Assembly: GCA_016295005.1 (NCBI GenBank) | Contig: JAEDMA010000040.1 | Span: 1 to 11,986, forward strand | Reading direction: 5' to 3' | DNA length: 11,986 bases | Origin: Christensenellaceae bacterium | Lineage (GTDB): Bacteria; Bacillota; Clostridia; Christensenellales; Borkfalkiaceae | Shown here: positions 1-6,509 of the stretch, one piece after another | Numbering within the stretch: the first letter of the stretch is position 1 | Layout of the letters: each line of letters starts with the position of its first letter | Position numbers and translations under genes: made by a program | The notes under the pieces: model-generated | What the model saw: only the letters and a program-made list of their open reading frames with translations | Database searches by the model: none | Told to the model about the DNA's origin: nothing

Positions 1-916
1 TTTTGAACTTCGGTTTTTTAACGAAGTCGGTCGGGAAAACGCACCTATTTATTTTCTCGAAAGTAAATGACGGTCTGCCGTTGTATTCGCCCATTTTCCC
101 GCGGGCGATAATATCGTCGTCGGCTTTTAGTTGTCTGATTTTCTCTACGGAATACTTTTTCGTAAAATAAAGCCCGCTAAGCCTGCCCGTCGTGTCGTCG
201 ATACGGATAAGGAAGTACGGCTTGCCGTTTTTGGATTCTTTTTCGGTAATTTCGGTAATTTTACCGCAGACGACGGCGTCGCCCGAAACGACGTCTTCTA
301 TGTAAGAAGCGACGTTTCCTATCGTTTTGTCGTCGATGACCTCCTCGTCCGAAACTTTAATCGTTCTCGCCTCGATTTTCTGAAGTTGGCTTTCAAAAAC
401 TTCTCTCGTTAAAATTTCGGGAATTTCCTCGGCTTCTTTTATATCGACCGACCCCGAAAAATCGTTGCAGAATTTTCTTGCCATATGTTCGTTAATAACG
501 CTTAAAACGCCGTTTTTCATAACGTATTCGTTGCCGTCGGGCGAAAGTCTTAACTTGTACGTGACTATCTCGGGGAAAACGTTGGAATACACGTCGGTTT
601 CTTTAAGGAAAATGGAAAGCGACGGATAATTCGCGTTGATAAACTTAAAAATTTCTCTGTTGACAAGGTCGGTGTTGCTGACGACCTTCGTAAGTTTCGT
701 GACGACGTTTTTAAAAACGGGAGAAGTGATTTTACTGACTTCCGCCGAAATTTTATTTTTCAACTCGTCGTCAATGGTTTTATCGTAAATGAATTCGTAA
801 GTGACGGAACGATTTTTCTTATCTATCTCGATAGACGAAATGCGAATATTTTTCAATCTTTCGTCCAAAGATTTGATATCGTCTAAAAATTCCGCGCTCG
901 TTTTTATCGTAAACAT
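1..916 (-). CDS. polC: DNA polymerase III PolC-type alpha subunit, N-terminal part (cut by window edge)
   Basis: Translating the minus strand from an ATG at 916 gives 305 open codons running off the left edge, about the first fifth of a PolC of roughly 1,400-1,500 residues. PolC is the replicative DNA polymerase of low-GC Gram-positives, carrying polymerase and 3'-5' proofreading exonuclease in one chain. Residues 1-200 match the expected poorly conserved N-terminal domain. Residues about 212-292 form an OB-fold with the typical turn ESKNGKPYFLIRIDD and the later segment RGKMGEYNGRPSF. The PHP, exonuclease and polymerase domains lie outside the window. The start overlaps the last 13 bases of ispG and is served by a GGAG site inside ispG, so the two are translationally coupled. 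The ispG-polC order is common in Firmicutes, which supports the call. The identity rests on the OB-fold and context, not on catalytic motifs. Confidence 0.87.
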   Translation of the reverse strand, partial: MFTIKTSAEFLDDIKSLDERLKNIRISSIEIDKKNRSVTYEFIYDKTIDDELKNKISAEVSKITSPVFKNVVTKLTKVVSNTDLVNREIFKFINANYPSLSIFLKETDVYSNVFPEIVTYKLRLSPDGNEYVMKNGVLSVINEHMARKFCNDFSGSVDIKEAEEIPEILTREVFESQLQKIEARTIKVSDEEVIDDKTIGNVASYIEDVVSGDAVVCGKITEITEKESKNGKPYFLIRIDDTTGRLSGLYFTKKYSVEKIRQLKADDDIIARGKMGEYNGRPSFTFEKINRCVFPTDFVKKPKFK

Positions 917-1950
917 TTGTCTATTTCTCCGAAAAACTCTTGTTTTGCGTCTTCTTTTTTAACGGTTTTAACGGGAACGCCTTTTCTGAAAATCACGCAG
1001 GACTCTCCCGACCCCGCAATTCCTACGTCGGCGTCTTTCGCTTCCCCGGGTCCGTTCACCACGCACCCCATAACGGCAATTTTAAGCGGTTTTTTTACGT
1101 TTTTAACGTAGTCTTCCACAAGCGAGGCGAATTCCATGCAGTTCCAGCGACATCTGCCGCATGTAGGACACGCAATCACCTCCGCTCCTCCCTCGATAAG
1201 TTTTAAGTCGGCGAGAATGGTTTTCGCGGCAATAACTTCTCTTACGGGGTCTGCCGAAAGACTTACCCTTACGGTATCGCCCACGCCGCGGGACAAAAGA
1301 GCGCCGAGAGCGAGCGAATTTTTAATAACGCCGTTGTATTCGGTACCAGCTTCGGTAACGCCGATGTGAAGCGGATATCCGCACTTTCCGGCAATATATT
1401 CGTTGGCGCGGATAGTAGTTAAAACGTCGGACGCTTTAACCGAAACGACGATGTTTTCCACCCCGTATTTTTCGAGAGAAGCAACCCTTTTAAGGGCGCT
1501 TTCTGCGAGAGAAAGATAACTTCTGCCGTACTTTTCGAGAAACTCTTTTTCTATGCTCCCCGTGTTGGAACCGACTCTTACGGGAATTCCCTTTTCCCTT
1601 AACGCCGCGGCGACTTCTTTCACCTTGTCTTCGCCGCCGATATTTCCGGGATTTATCCGGATTTTGTCCGCTCCGCCGTCTATGCAGGAAAGGGCGAGCC
1701 TGTAATCGAAATGAATGTCGGCGACAAGCGGCATTGAAATCTCTTTTTTAACCGAAGCGATAGCCTTTACGTCCTTTTCGTCCAGAACGGAAAACCTGAT
1801 AATATCGCAACCCGCGTTTTGCAATCTTAAAGATTGCACGACCGATTCCGAAACGTTTTCGAGTTTGGTCGTCGCCATCGACTGAACGGCGATTTTTTCT
1901 CCGCCGCCTATCCGGATATTGCCTATTTTAACTTTTTTAACGCTGCTCAT
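904..1950 (-). CDS. ispG: 4-hydroxy-3-methylbut-2-en-1-yl diphosphate synthase (GcpE/IspG)
   Basis: IspG is the cytosolic iron-sulfur enzyme of the MEP (non-mevalonate) isoprenoid pathway. It reductively converts 2-C-methyl-D-erythritol 2,4-cyclodiphosphate into HMBPP, feeding undecaprenyl and quinone synthesis. The 348-residue protein opens with VKIGNIRIGG and IAVQSMATT. It has a TIM-barrel core (ADIHFDYRLA, KIRINPGNIG, VRVGSNTGSIE) and the C-terminal cluster-binding domain: CPTCGR (Cys261 and Cys264) and MGCVVNGPGEA (Cys296, Glu303), the ligands known for the 4Fe-4S cluster. Length is normal for the short bacterial form. An upstream in-frame GTG at 1971 would add seven residues, but it lies inside the predicted promoter, so the ATG at 1950 is preferred. 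No Shine-Dalgarno precedes it. The usual partners dxr and rseP are not upstream; a phage head operon is. Confidence 0.96.
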   Translation of the reverse strand: MSSVKKVKIGNIRIGGGEKIAVQSMATTKLENVSESVVQSLRLQNAGCDIIRFSVLDEKDVKAIASVKKEISMPLVADIHFDYRLALSCIDGGADKIRINPGNIGGEDKVKEVAAALREKGIPVRVGSNTGSIEKEFLEKYGRSYLSLAESALKRVASLEKYGVENIVVSVKASDVLTTIRANEYIAGKCGYPLHIGVTEAGTEYNGVIKNSLALGALLSRGVGDTVRVSLSADPVREVIAAKTILADLKLIEGGAEVIACPTCGRCRWNCMEFASLVEDYVKNVKKPLKIAVMGCVVNGPGEAKDADVGIAGSGESCVIFRKGVPVKTVKKEDAKQEFFGEIDKCLR

Positions 1951-1961
1951 AATTAAAATAT

Positions 1962-1990
1962 ATTGTATCACAAAAATAAATATCCGTAAA
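1962..1990 (-). promoter_or_regulatory. Predicted sigma-A promoter of ispG-polC with almost no leader
   Basis: Read on the minus strand, a -10 box TACAAT (1962-1967) with an upstream TG (TGATACAAT, extended -10) lies exactly 17 bases from a weak -35 TTTACG (1985-1990). Transcription should begin near 1953-1955, only a few bases before the ispG ATG at 1950. This fits the absence of a ribosome binding site and suggests a leaderless message. The promoter is downstream of the head-operon terminator, so ispG-polC would be transcribed independently of the phage genes. Confidence 0.55.
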
Positions 1991-2051
1991 GAGTAAAAAA
2001 GAAAGATACGAATATTTTACCCGTTCCGCCCGCGTTTTCATTAAAAACAAG

Positions 2052-2090
2052 CAAAAAAGCGGAAAGAAAAGCAAAACTTTTCTTTCCGCT
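2052..2090 (-). terminator. Intrinsic terminator of the phage head operon
   Basis: The arms 2058-2071 (AGCGGAAAGAAAAG) and 2077-2090 are perfect 14-base reverse complements around a 5-base loop. On the minus strand the hairpin is followed by a T-run (complement of 2053-2058). There is no T-run on the plus-strand side, so it acts on transcripts arriving from the head operon. It sits 36 bases after the last structural gene and isolates ispG from it. Confidence 0.9.
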
Positions 2091-2126
2091 AATATCGGAT
2101 AGTATCTAAATCGCAAATCTAAAAAC

Positions 2127-3026
2127 TCAGTTTTCGTTGGCTTTAAGTTTGTACATTACCAGAATATCGTCGAAATAGTCGTCGAGATAAGGAGCGAGTC
2201 CCGCGTCGGACATAATATCGTTGTAAGCGTCGGCTGCGGAAAGAGTGTTGTAGTAAGCGGTAACGCATTTCAGCACGTCTTTATAGTAGCCGTTGTTCAC
2301 GAGTTCGTCTTTGGAAAAGCCTTTGGCTTTTATCGCAAGGAAATCTATCTCGTACTTTTTCATCGTTTTCGCGTTGTTGCAGGCGGAGTTTTGTTCCTTT
2401 TGCGAAAGTTCGGTGTTGTACTTTGTAATTTCTTTTGCTTTTTCTTCGTCGGCCTCTTTAAGTTCTTTGACTTTGGAAGAAATTTCCGCGTCGAAAATGG
2501 TCTGATAGAAATCGTCCGCGCCGTCAAGTTCTTCCGTTTTTTGCGTGATTTTCGCCTCGATACCGACGATCTGCGATTTGTACTTTTGCCTTATTTTTTC
2601 GATATCGGCGTTTTTGTCTTTTTCCTGTCTGTATTTTTCTCTAAGCGAAGCGTCGGAATAATAGACCCCGTTTTTAACCGCTTCGACGGCGATTTTTCTT
2701 TCGCTTTCGGCGTAATCCTCTTTTGTCGAAGCGATATCCGCGTCCATCTCGGCGAGAAGAAGTTTCTTCTTTTCCTGAAGAGTCTTTATTTCGTCGCTTA
2801 TTTCCTTCTTTTTAAGGGCAAGTTCGCGGGTGTGCGCGCCCGAAAGAATCGTCGTTGCGGCGGCGGTCAACTCTGCGTCGGTCAAAGGAACGTAATTAAG
2901 CTTGGTAAGAGAAAGAGTCGGCAACTCTATAGGTTCGAAAGAAATCGGCGCCAACTTATAATGAGTATATATTTCTGCGAGAGTTTCGTACATCTCCGCT
3001 TTAGTGGTAGGTAGAGTAAAATCCAT
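2127..3026 (-). CDS. Coiled-coil virion-type protein at the end of the head operon (possible head-plug/tail-needle analogue)
   Basis: I do not recognise this 299-residue protein by sequence. Residues 1-80 are mixed (MDFTLPTTKAEMYETL at the start, prolines near 25-35). Residues about 85-225 are a long, highly charged Lys/Glu helical stretch with heptad-like hydrophobic spacing, as expected for a coiled coil. The C-terminal 70 residues are acidic and aromatic, with no signal peptide or membrane segment. It starts at an ATG behind AAGGAG, 11 bases after the beta-propeller gene, and is the last gene before the operon terminator. In P22 the gene after gp10 encodes gp26, the trimeric coiled-coil needle that plugs the filled head. 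Position, length class and coiled-coil character fit such a role, but this is inference; an ejection, cargo or host-derived protein is also possible. Confidence 0.6.
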   Translation of the reverse strand: MDFTLPTTKAEMYETLAEIYTHYKLAPISFEPIELPTLSLTKLNYVPLTDAELTAAATTILSGAHTRELALKKKEISDEIKTLQEKKKLLLAEMDADIASTKEDYAESERKIAVEAVKNGVYYSDASLREKYRQEKDKNADIEKIRQKYKSQIVGIEAKITQKTEELDGADDFYQTIFDAEISSKVKELKEADEEKAKEITKYNTELSQKEQNSACNNAKTMKKYEIDFLAIKAKGFSKDELVNNGYYKDVLKCVTAYYNTLSAADAYNDIMSDAGLAPYLDDYFDDILVMYKLKANEN

Positions 3027-3037
3027 AAATAAACTCC

Positions 3038-4228
3038 TTAAACGGTGTAATATACTTTAACGAAAGAGGGTTTTTCTTCTCCCCTTATCGTAAAAGAGAA
3101 GGCTTTTCCGAAAATTTTAACCTTTTTTACGGAGTAACCTTCATCGAATTCTATCTCCGTCACGTCCTTTTCCGAACGGATTTCGAGAGAGAATTTCTTT
3201 TTACAGGAAGCGGAAAGGGAGTAAATTCTTTTAACTTTCGTCGTGTCGAAATCGTTGTAACCGAACGCCGCCGAAAACTCGGCTTTGTCGTACCCGAAAG
3301 AAATTTTCCCTACGGTACTTTCGGTAGAATCGTAGAACAATCCGTCGGAAAACATCAAATCGCCCGACGGGGTCAGAAAAGATTTTTCCGAAAGAAAATC
3401 GTAGACGAAGAGATACCCTTTCCCGGAAAAGACTATCGGAAGACAATACGCTGCGCCCGCGAAGAATGCCTCGCCCGAAACGGAGTATTTAACGTCTTTA
3501 AGCGCGACTTTTATTTTCTTTAACCGATTATCGGAAAAGACGAAAAAATATCCGTCGCCGGTGAAAGCGAAGCCGCCCGTAAACGCTGCCACGGAAAATT
3601 TATCCGTAACGAAAGGTTCTAAAACCACTTCGGATAGAGAGTAAAAATCATCGCCGTCCGTTACGGCAATCGCGTCAAGACCGTTCTTTTTCAAAACGTA
3701 TAACTTTTTGCCTGTCGGGATAAGTTTAACCACTTCTCCTTTGACGGAAATATAACCTTCGTTTTCCGCGAGGGAAAAATCCTTTTCCCCGTCGTAACGT
3801 TTTCCGAAGAACACTTTGTCGCCCGAAAAAGAAAATAACGCGCCGTCGAGATTGACGTACCCTTCGCCGCCGAACAAAGTAATAAAAGAAGAATTTTTAT
3901 CCGATAAAACCGCTCTGCCGCAAGAAGAGAATCCGACCCCGACTTTGCCGTTTTCGGTAATTTCGATAAGGTCGGGTTCTTCGTTAAAAACGGTTTTGGA
4001 AAAGGTTTTTATTTTTCCGCCCGATAGTCGGTAAATTCTCCCGTCCGAACAGTAAAAATAAACGTTTCCTTTGTAGCCGTAAAGTTTAACGGGCAGAACG
4101 TTTTTGGGGAAAGAAACCTCCTCGGCGTTCAGTTTAACCGCGGTTCGAACTTCTGCCGCGTCGGAGAAGTTGTCGATCGTGTAATCGCGATACTTTACCG
4201 CAACTTCGGAAAAACGATGTAATTTCAT
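3038..4228 (-). CDS. Podophage nozzle / P22 gp10-like beta-propeller protein
   Basis: This 396-residue protein is almost all beta strand. It shows recurring units ending in short D/G turns (VYFYCSDGRIYRLSGGK, VFFGKRYDGEKDF, KLYVLKKNGLDAI, GYFFVFSDNRLKK, GYLFVYDFLSEKSF), the pattern of a beta-propeller. The last 65 residues resemble the C-terminal beta domain of podophage nozzle proteins, ending in FVKVYYTV. In P22, gp10 is a propeller-bearing packaged-DNA stabilisation protein that docks below the gp4 adaptor; T7 gp12 is similar. The gene follows the adaptor with TAATG stop-start overlap and AAAGGAG nine bases upstream. Many phage nozzles are longer, so this may be a minimal version. There is no signal peptide. 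The assignment rests on fold pattern and position; no enzymatic motif is seen. Confidence 0.65.
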   Translation of the reverse strand: MKLHRFSEVAVKYRDYTIDNFSDAAEVRTAVKLNAEEVSFPKNVLPVKLYGYKGNVYFYCSDGRIYRLSGGKIKTFSKTVFNEEPDLIEITENGKVGVGFSSCGRAVLSDKNSSFITLFGGEGYVNLDGALFSFSGDKVFFGKRYDGEKDFSLAENEGYISVKGEVVKLIPTGKKLYVLKKNGLDAIAVTDGDDFYSLSEVVLEPFVTDKFSVAAFTGGFAFTGDGYFFVFSDNRLKKIKVALKDVKYSVSGEAFFAGAAYCLPIVFSGKGYLFVYDFLSEKSFLTPSGDLMFSDGLFYDSTESTVGKISFGYDKAEFSAAFGYNDFDTTKVKRIYSLSASCKKKFSLEIRSEKDVTEIEFDEGYSVKKVKIFGKAFSFTIRGEEKPSFVKVYYTV

Positions 4229-4800
4229 TATATAAAACTCCTTTCTTTAATCCTTTTGTTTTCGGGTTTAATAAACTCGCAGAGGGAGTTTACGAACCTG
4301 TTTCGCCACATAACGCTTTCGTCGAAGTTTTTTTCGGTAAGACAATATTCGGCGCATACTCCGTAAGCCATTATGCGAAGCGGAATATCTTCTTTAAAAG
4401 CGACCGTTTCGTCAAGTCCGTAATTCGGGGGCGAAAATCTATAAGTAATCACGGCGACGCTCTCCGACACTTCTATGCCGTCGAACCCGGAAACGAAACG
4501 GATATCTCTTCCCGCAACGTTTTCCACCTTTTTAATCTCGGTAACGTTTTCGGATAACTCCGAAAATAAAATTTTACCGTTTACCGCGTTTTTCTTCTCG
4601 GTTTTTATCATCGGAAAATAAGTGCAGGCGAGTTCGTCTACTATAATGTTGGAGCAAAGGGTTAACAGGTTTGTTTCTTTTACCCCCGCTTCGTCGCCGC
4701 TTAAAATTCCGCCCGTTTCGTCGGTTTTTGCGAGCAGCGACAGAACGTCGTACAGTCCGAGATAAGTAGCCGAAAGTTTAACGATTTCTTTAATGGTCAT
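4228..4800 (-). CDS. Head completion / head-tail adaptor protein (P22 gp4 / T7 gp11 class)
   Basis: The 190-residue protein begins with a helical segment (MTIKEIVKLSATYLGLYDVL), followed by LLTLCSNIIVDELACTYFPM. It has a beta-rich middle (res. 75-135) and a C-terminal helical part, LRIMAYGVCAEYCL with a Trp/Arg-rich helix. This helix-beta-helix layout, with 'VDELA-YFP' and 'GVCAEYCL' elements, is typical of small connector proteins in gut podophage head operons. They ring the portal after DNA packaging and provide the seat for the nozzle. The start follows a weak GGACGGGTGAT site and lies 75 bases after the capsid gene; that gap holds a large hairpin. The stop overlaps the next start (TAATG). 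Family assignment is by pattern recall and position. Confidence 0.68.
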   Translation of the reverse strand: MTIKEIVKLSATYLGLYDVLSLLAKTDETGGILSGDEAGVKETNLLTLCSNIIVDELACTYFPMIKTEKKNAVNGKILFSELSENVTEIKKVENVAGRDIRFVSGFDGIEVSESVAVITYRFSPPNYGLDETVAFKEDIPLRIMAYGVCAEYCLTEKNFDESVMWRNRFVNSLCEFIKPENKRIKERSFI

Positions 4801-4817
4801 ATAATCACCCGTCCTTT

Positions 4818-4858
4818 TTTCGCGAACGGCCGAGGCATTTTGCCCCGGCTTCGCGAAA
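4818..4858 (-). promoter_or_regulatory. Strong hairpin between capsid and adaptor genes, no U-tract
   Basis: TTTCGCGAA (4818-4826) pairs perfectly with TTCGCGAAA (4850-4858). Inside, GCCG-A-GGC pairs with GCC-C-CGGC around loop ATTTT, leaving a two-base bulge. Neither strand continues into a T-run, so it is not a standard intrinsic terminator. In this position it could protect the 3' end of abundant capsid mRNA or dampen downstream expression. Confidence 0.6.
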
Positions 4859-4875
4859 GTAAAAATTTAATATAA

Positions 4876-6051
4876 TTACGCCTCGGTAATACCGGAAAGC
4901 ATACCCTGACCGATAGGTCTTGCGCAGATAAGTTCGGCGTACTTAACCAAAGTAGCGGTGTAAACGGGTTTTCCGGCGATTTGTTTTAACACCTTGCCGT
5001 CTTCGGCTTCTATCCACTGCCAGTCGCAGAGTTGATTTAAGGTAAAGTCGTCGGTATTCAATAAATACATCGTTCCGTCGGGGCAGAATCTGTCGGCTAC
5101 GATGGGAATACCGTTGTAACTCATCGCGATATATCCGCCCGAAAGGGTTGCGGTATCGATGTTTCTGTTGTTGGTCGCAAAGAGTTTCTGCAACGCCCTT
5201 CTTACGCCCCAGGAGCAAACGATAAAGTTGACGGCGGCGCCGCTGTTTTCTTCTATCGTGTCTAACGCCGTCTGAATAACCGTTTCGGAAATATCGCCTA
5301 CTCCGGCTTTTTTATAAGGGGTAAGCCAGGAATGATCCGCGCGGGTCAGACCGTATAAAGTCGCGCCGGAACCGAAAATCGCGCCGAGCCCCGTGATTTC
5401 GTTGTTATAAGAACCCTGAACGGTCACGATGCTGCCGACGGGAACTTCCGTAGCGGTAAGAGTGCTGCCCGAAACGGTGATTTTTTTGTTTGTCCTGTCT
5501 ACTTTAAGAATTCTTCTCGCCGCCGCGCCGGAAATAGCCGCGCCCGCGGAAGTTCTGAAATCGACGGTCATGCCTTCTATAACGTTTTTGACGGAATCGA
5601 GAGTGAAAACGCCGTTTGCGATAGCGGAAACCGCGCCGAGTTTTCCCGTACCGTCGCCGTAAAGCATTCTGCCAAAGTTAAAGGAACTTGCTTTAAGCAA
5701 CCCTTCCATTTCGGCGTTCAATAAACTGACGAAAGCGCCGGCGTTGTTTTCGGAAGCCCTTACCGCCTTGTCGGAAATTTCGATAGTGCCGTAAAGGTTT
5801 TTAAGGGTAGAAACGAACTGTTCGTAGTTGTTTCCGTAAGATTCGGGGAGGTTGCCGTCTTCGGTACCCGCGCCCACGCCGCCGTTCATACCGTAAACAG
5901 CGAGTTTTCTGACTTCTTTGCCCCATACGTCTTCGGAAGTCATTTTGATAGCGGCCAAAAGCGGATTGATTTTTAGATTAAGTTGTTCCGCGACCGCGTC
6001 GAGATAAAAAGTTTTTAACGCCTTGTCGGCGTTAGATAAAGTTACTGCCAT
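4876..6051 (-). CDS. Major capsid (coat) protein, HK97-fold type
   Basis: The 391-residue protein has the features of an HK97-fold coat. An N-terminal helical arm (res. 1-40) leads to an extended E-loop-like segment (res. 45-80, VYGMNGGVGAGTEDG). A long spine helix follows (res. about 95-130, with LLNAEMEGLLKASSFNFGRM and LYGDGTGKLG). Then come a beta-rich region (res. about 145-215) and a P-domain ending with NGIPIVADRFCPDGTMYLL, a strand motif seen in many phage coats. It would form the icosahedral shell on the scaffold. It starts behind AAGGAG five bases upstream, 23 bases after the scaffold gene, and is followed by a strong hairpin. There is no cysteine protease or prohead protease nearby, which matches the P22 rather than the HK97 maturation mode. 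An encapsulin is unlikely because full packaging genes are present. Confidence 0.9.
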   Translation of the reverse strand: MAVTLSNADKALKTFYLDAVAEQLNLKINPLLAAIKMTSEDVWGKEVRKLAVYGMNGGVGAGTEDGNLPESYGNNYEQFVSTLKNLYGTIEISDKAVRASENNAGAFVSLLNAEMEGLLKASSFNFGRMLYGDGTGKLGAVSAIANGVFTLDSVKNVIEGMTVDFRTSAGAAISGAAARRILKVDRTNKKITVSGSTLTATEVPVGSIVTVQGSYNNEITGLGAIFGSGATLYGLTRADHSWLTPYKKAGVGDISETVIQTALDTIEENSGAAVNFIVCSWGVRRALQKLFATNNRNIDTATLSGGYIAMSYNGIPIVADRFCPDGTMYLLNTDDFTLNQLCDWQWIEAEDGKVLKQIAGKPVYTATLVKYAELICARPIGQGMLSGITEA

Positions 6052-6074
6052 AATTTCTCCTTAAAAAATAACGA

Positions 6075-6509
6075 TTAGTTTTTGTCCGTAAGCAATTCTT
6101 TGGCGAGAATCCCCGCTTCGGAAAGGCTTTTGGGTCTGGAAACGGGAGTCGTCACGCCGACTCCGTTGTCCGATAAAACGACGGCGTTCTGTTTAGAACC
6201 GATAACCCCTTTGAGATATTCTTCCAGAATTTTACGTTTGTCCTCTTCGGTTACGGTTTTAACCGATGCTTCGTCGTTTTTTTCCGTCGGGACGGAAACG
6301 TCCGACTTGTCGGCGGAAAGTCTGCCTTCCAACTCTTTTATTTTCTGACAGCGTTTGGTAAACTCAGACTGTAAAGAATTGTAGGCGTTAATAAGCGAAT
6401 CAACGCTTTTGAATTTACCTAATGAGACGCCGTTTTCGCCGCCGTTTTTTATAGCCGATTCGTTGGCCTCGGGCGTAACGGTCGTTTGTTCATCGATAAT
6501 GTCGTTCAT
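6075..6509 (-). CDS. Capsid scaffolding protein
   Basis: This 144-residue, acidic, low-hydrophobicity protein lies directly before the coat gene, the usual place for a scaffold. The N-terminus is disordered (MNDIIDEQTTVTPEANES). Residues 31-64 hold GKFKSVDSLINAYNSLQSEF followed by a charged helix (KRCQKIKELEGRL), an arrangement typical of podophage scaffolds. The middle is Ser/Glu/Lys-rich and the C-terminus (KSLSEAGILAKELLTDKN) is a short helix likely to bind coat. It would direct procapsid assembly and leave before or during packaging. At 144 residues it is much shorter than P22 gp8 (about 300). Its ATG overlaps the portal stop (ATGA) behind GGAGAAAATTT, so translation is coupled to portal. 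Confidence 0.8.
   Translation of the reverse strand: MNDIIDEQTTVTPEANESAIKNGGENGVSLGKFKSVDSLINAYNSLQSEFTKRCQKIKELEGRLSADKSDVSVPTEKNDEASVKTVTEEDKRKILEEYLKGVIGSKQNAVVLSDNGVGVTTPVSRPKSLSEAGILAKELLTDKN

Noticed and set aside
2391..3014. Open frame of 207 codons on the plus strand opposite the coiled-coil gene
   Set aside because: Its Phe/Arg-rich product is the antisense shadow of Lys/Glu-rich codons; there is no promoter or ribosome binding site.
4876..6051. Coat protein as an encapsulin nanocompartment
   Set aside because: The gene is embedded with scaffold, portal and terminase, which encapsulin systems lack, and no cargo enzyme is adjacent.
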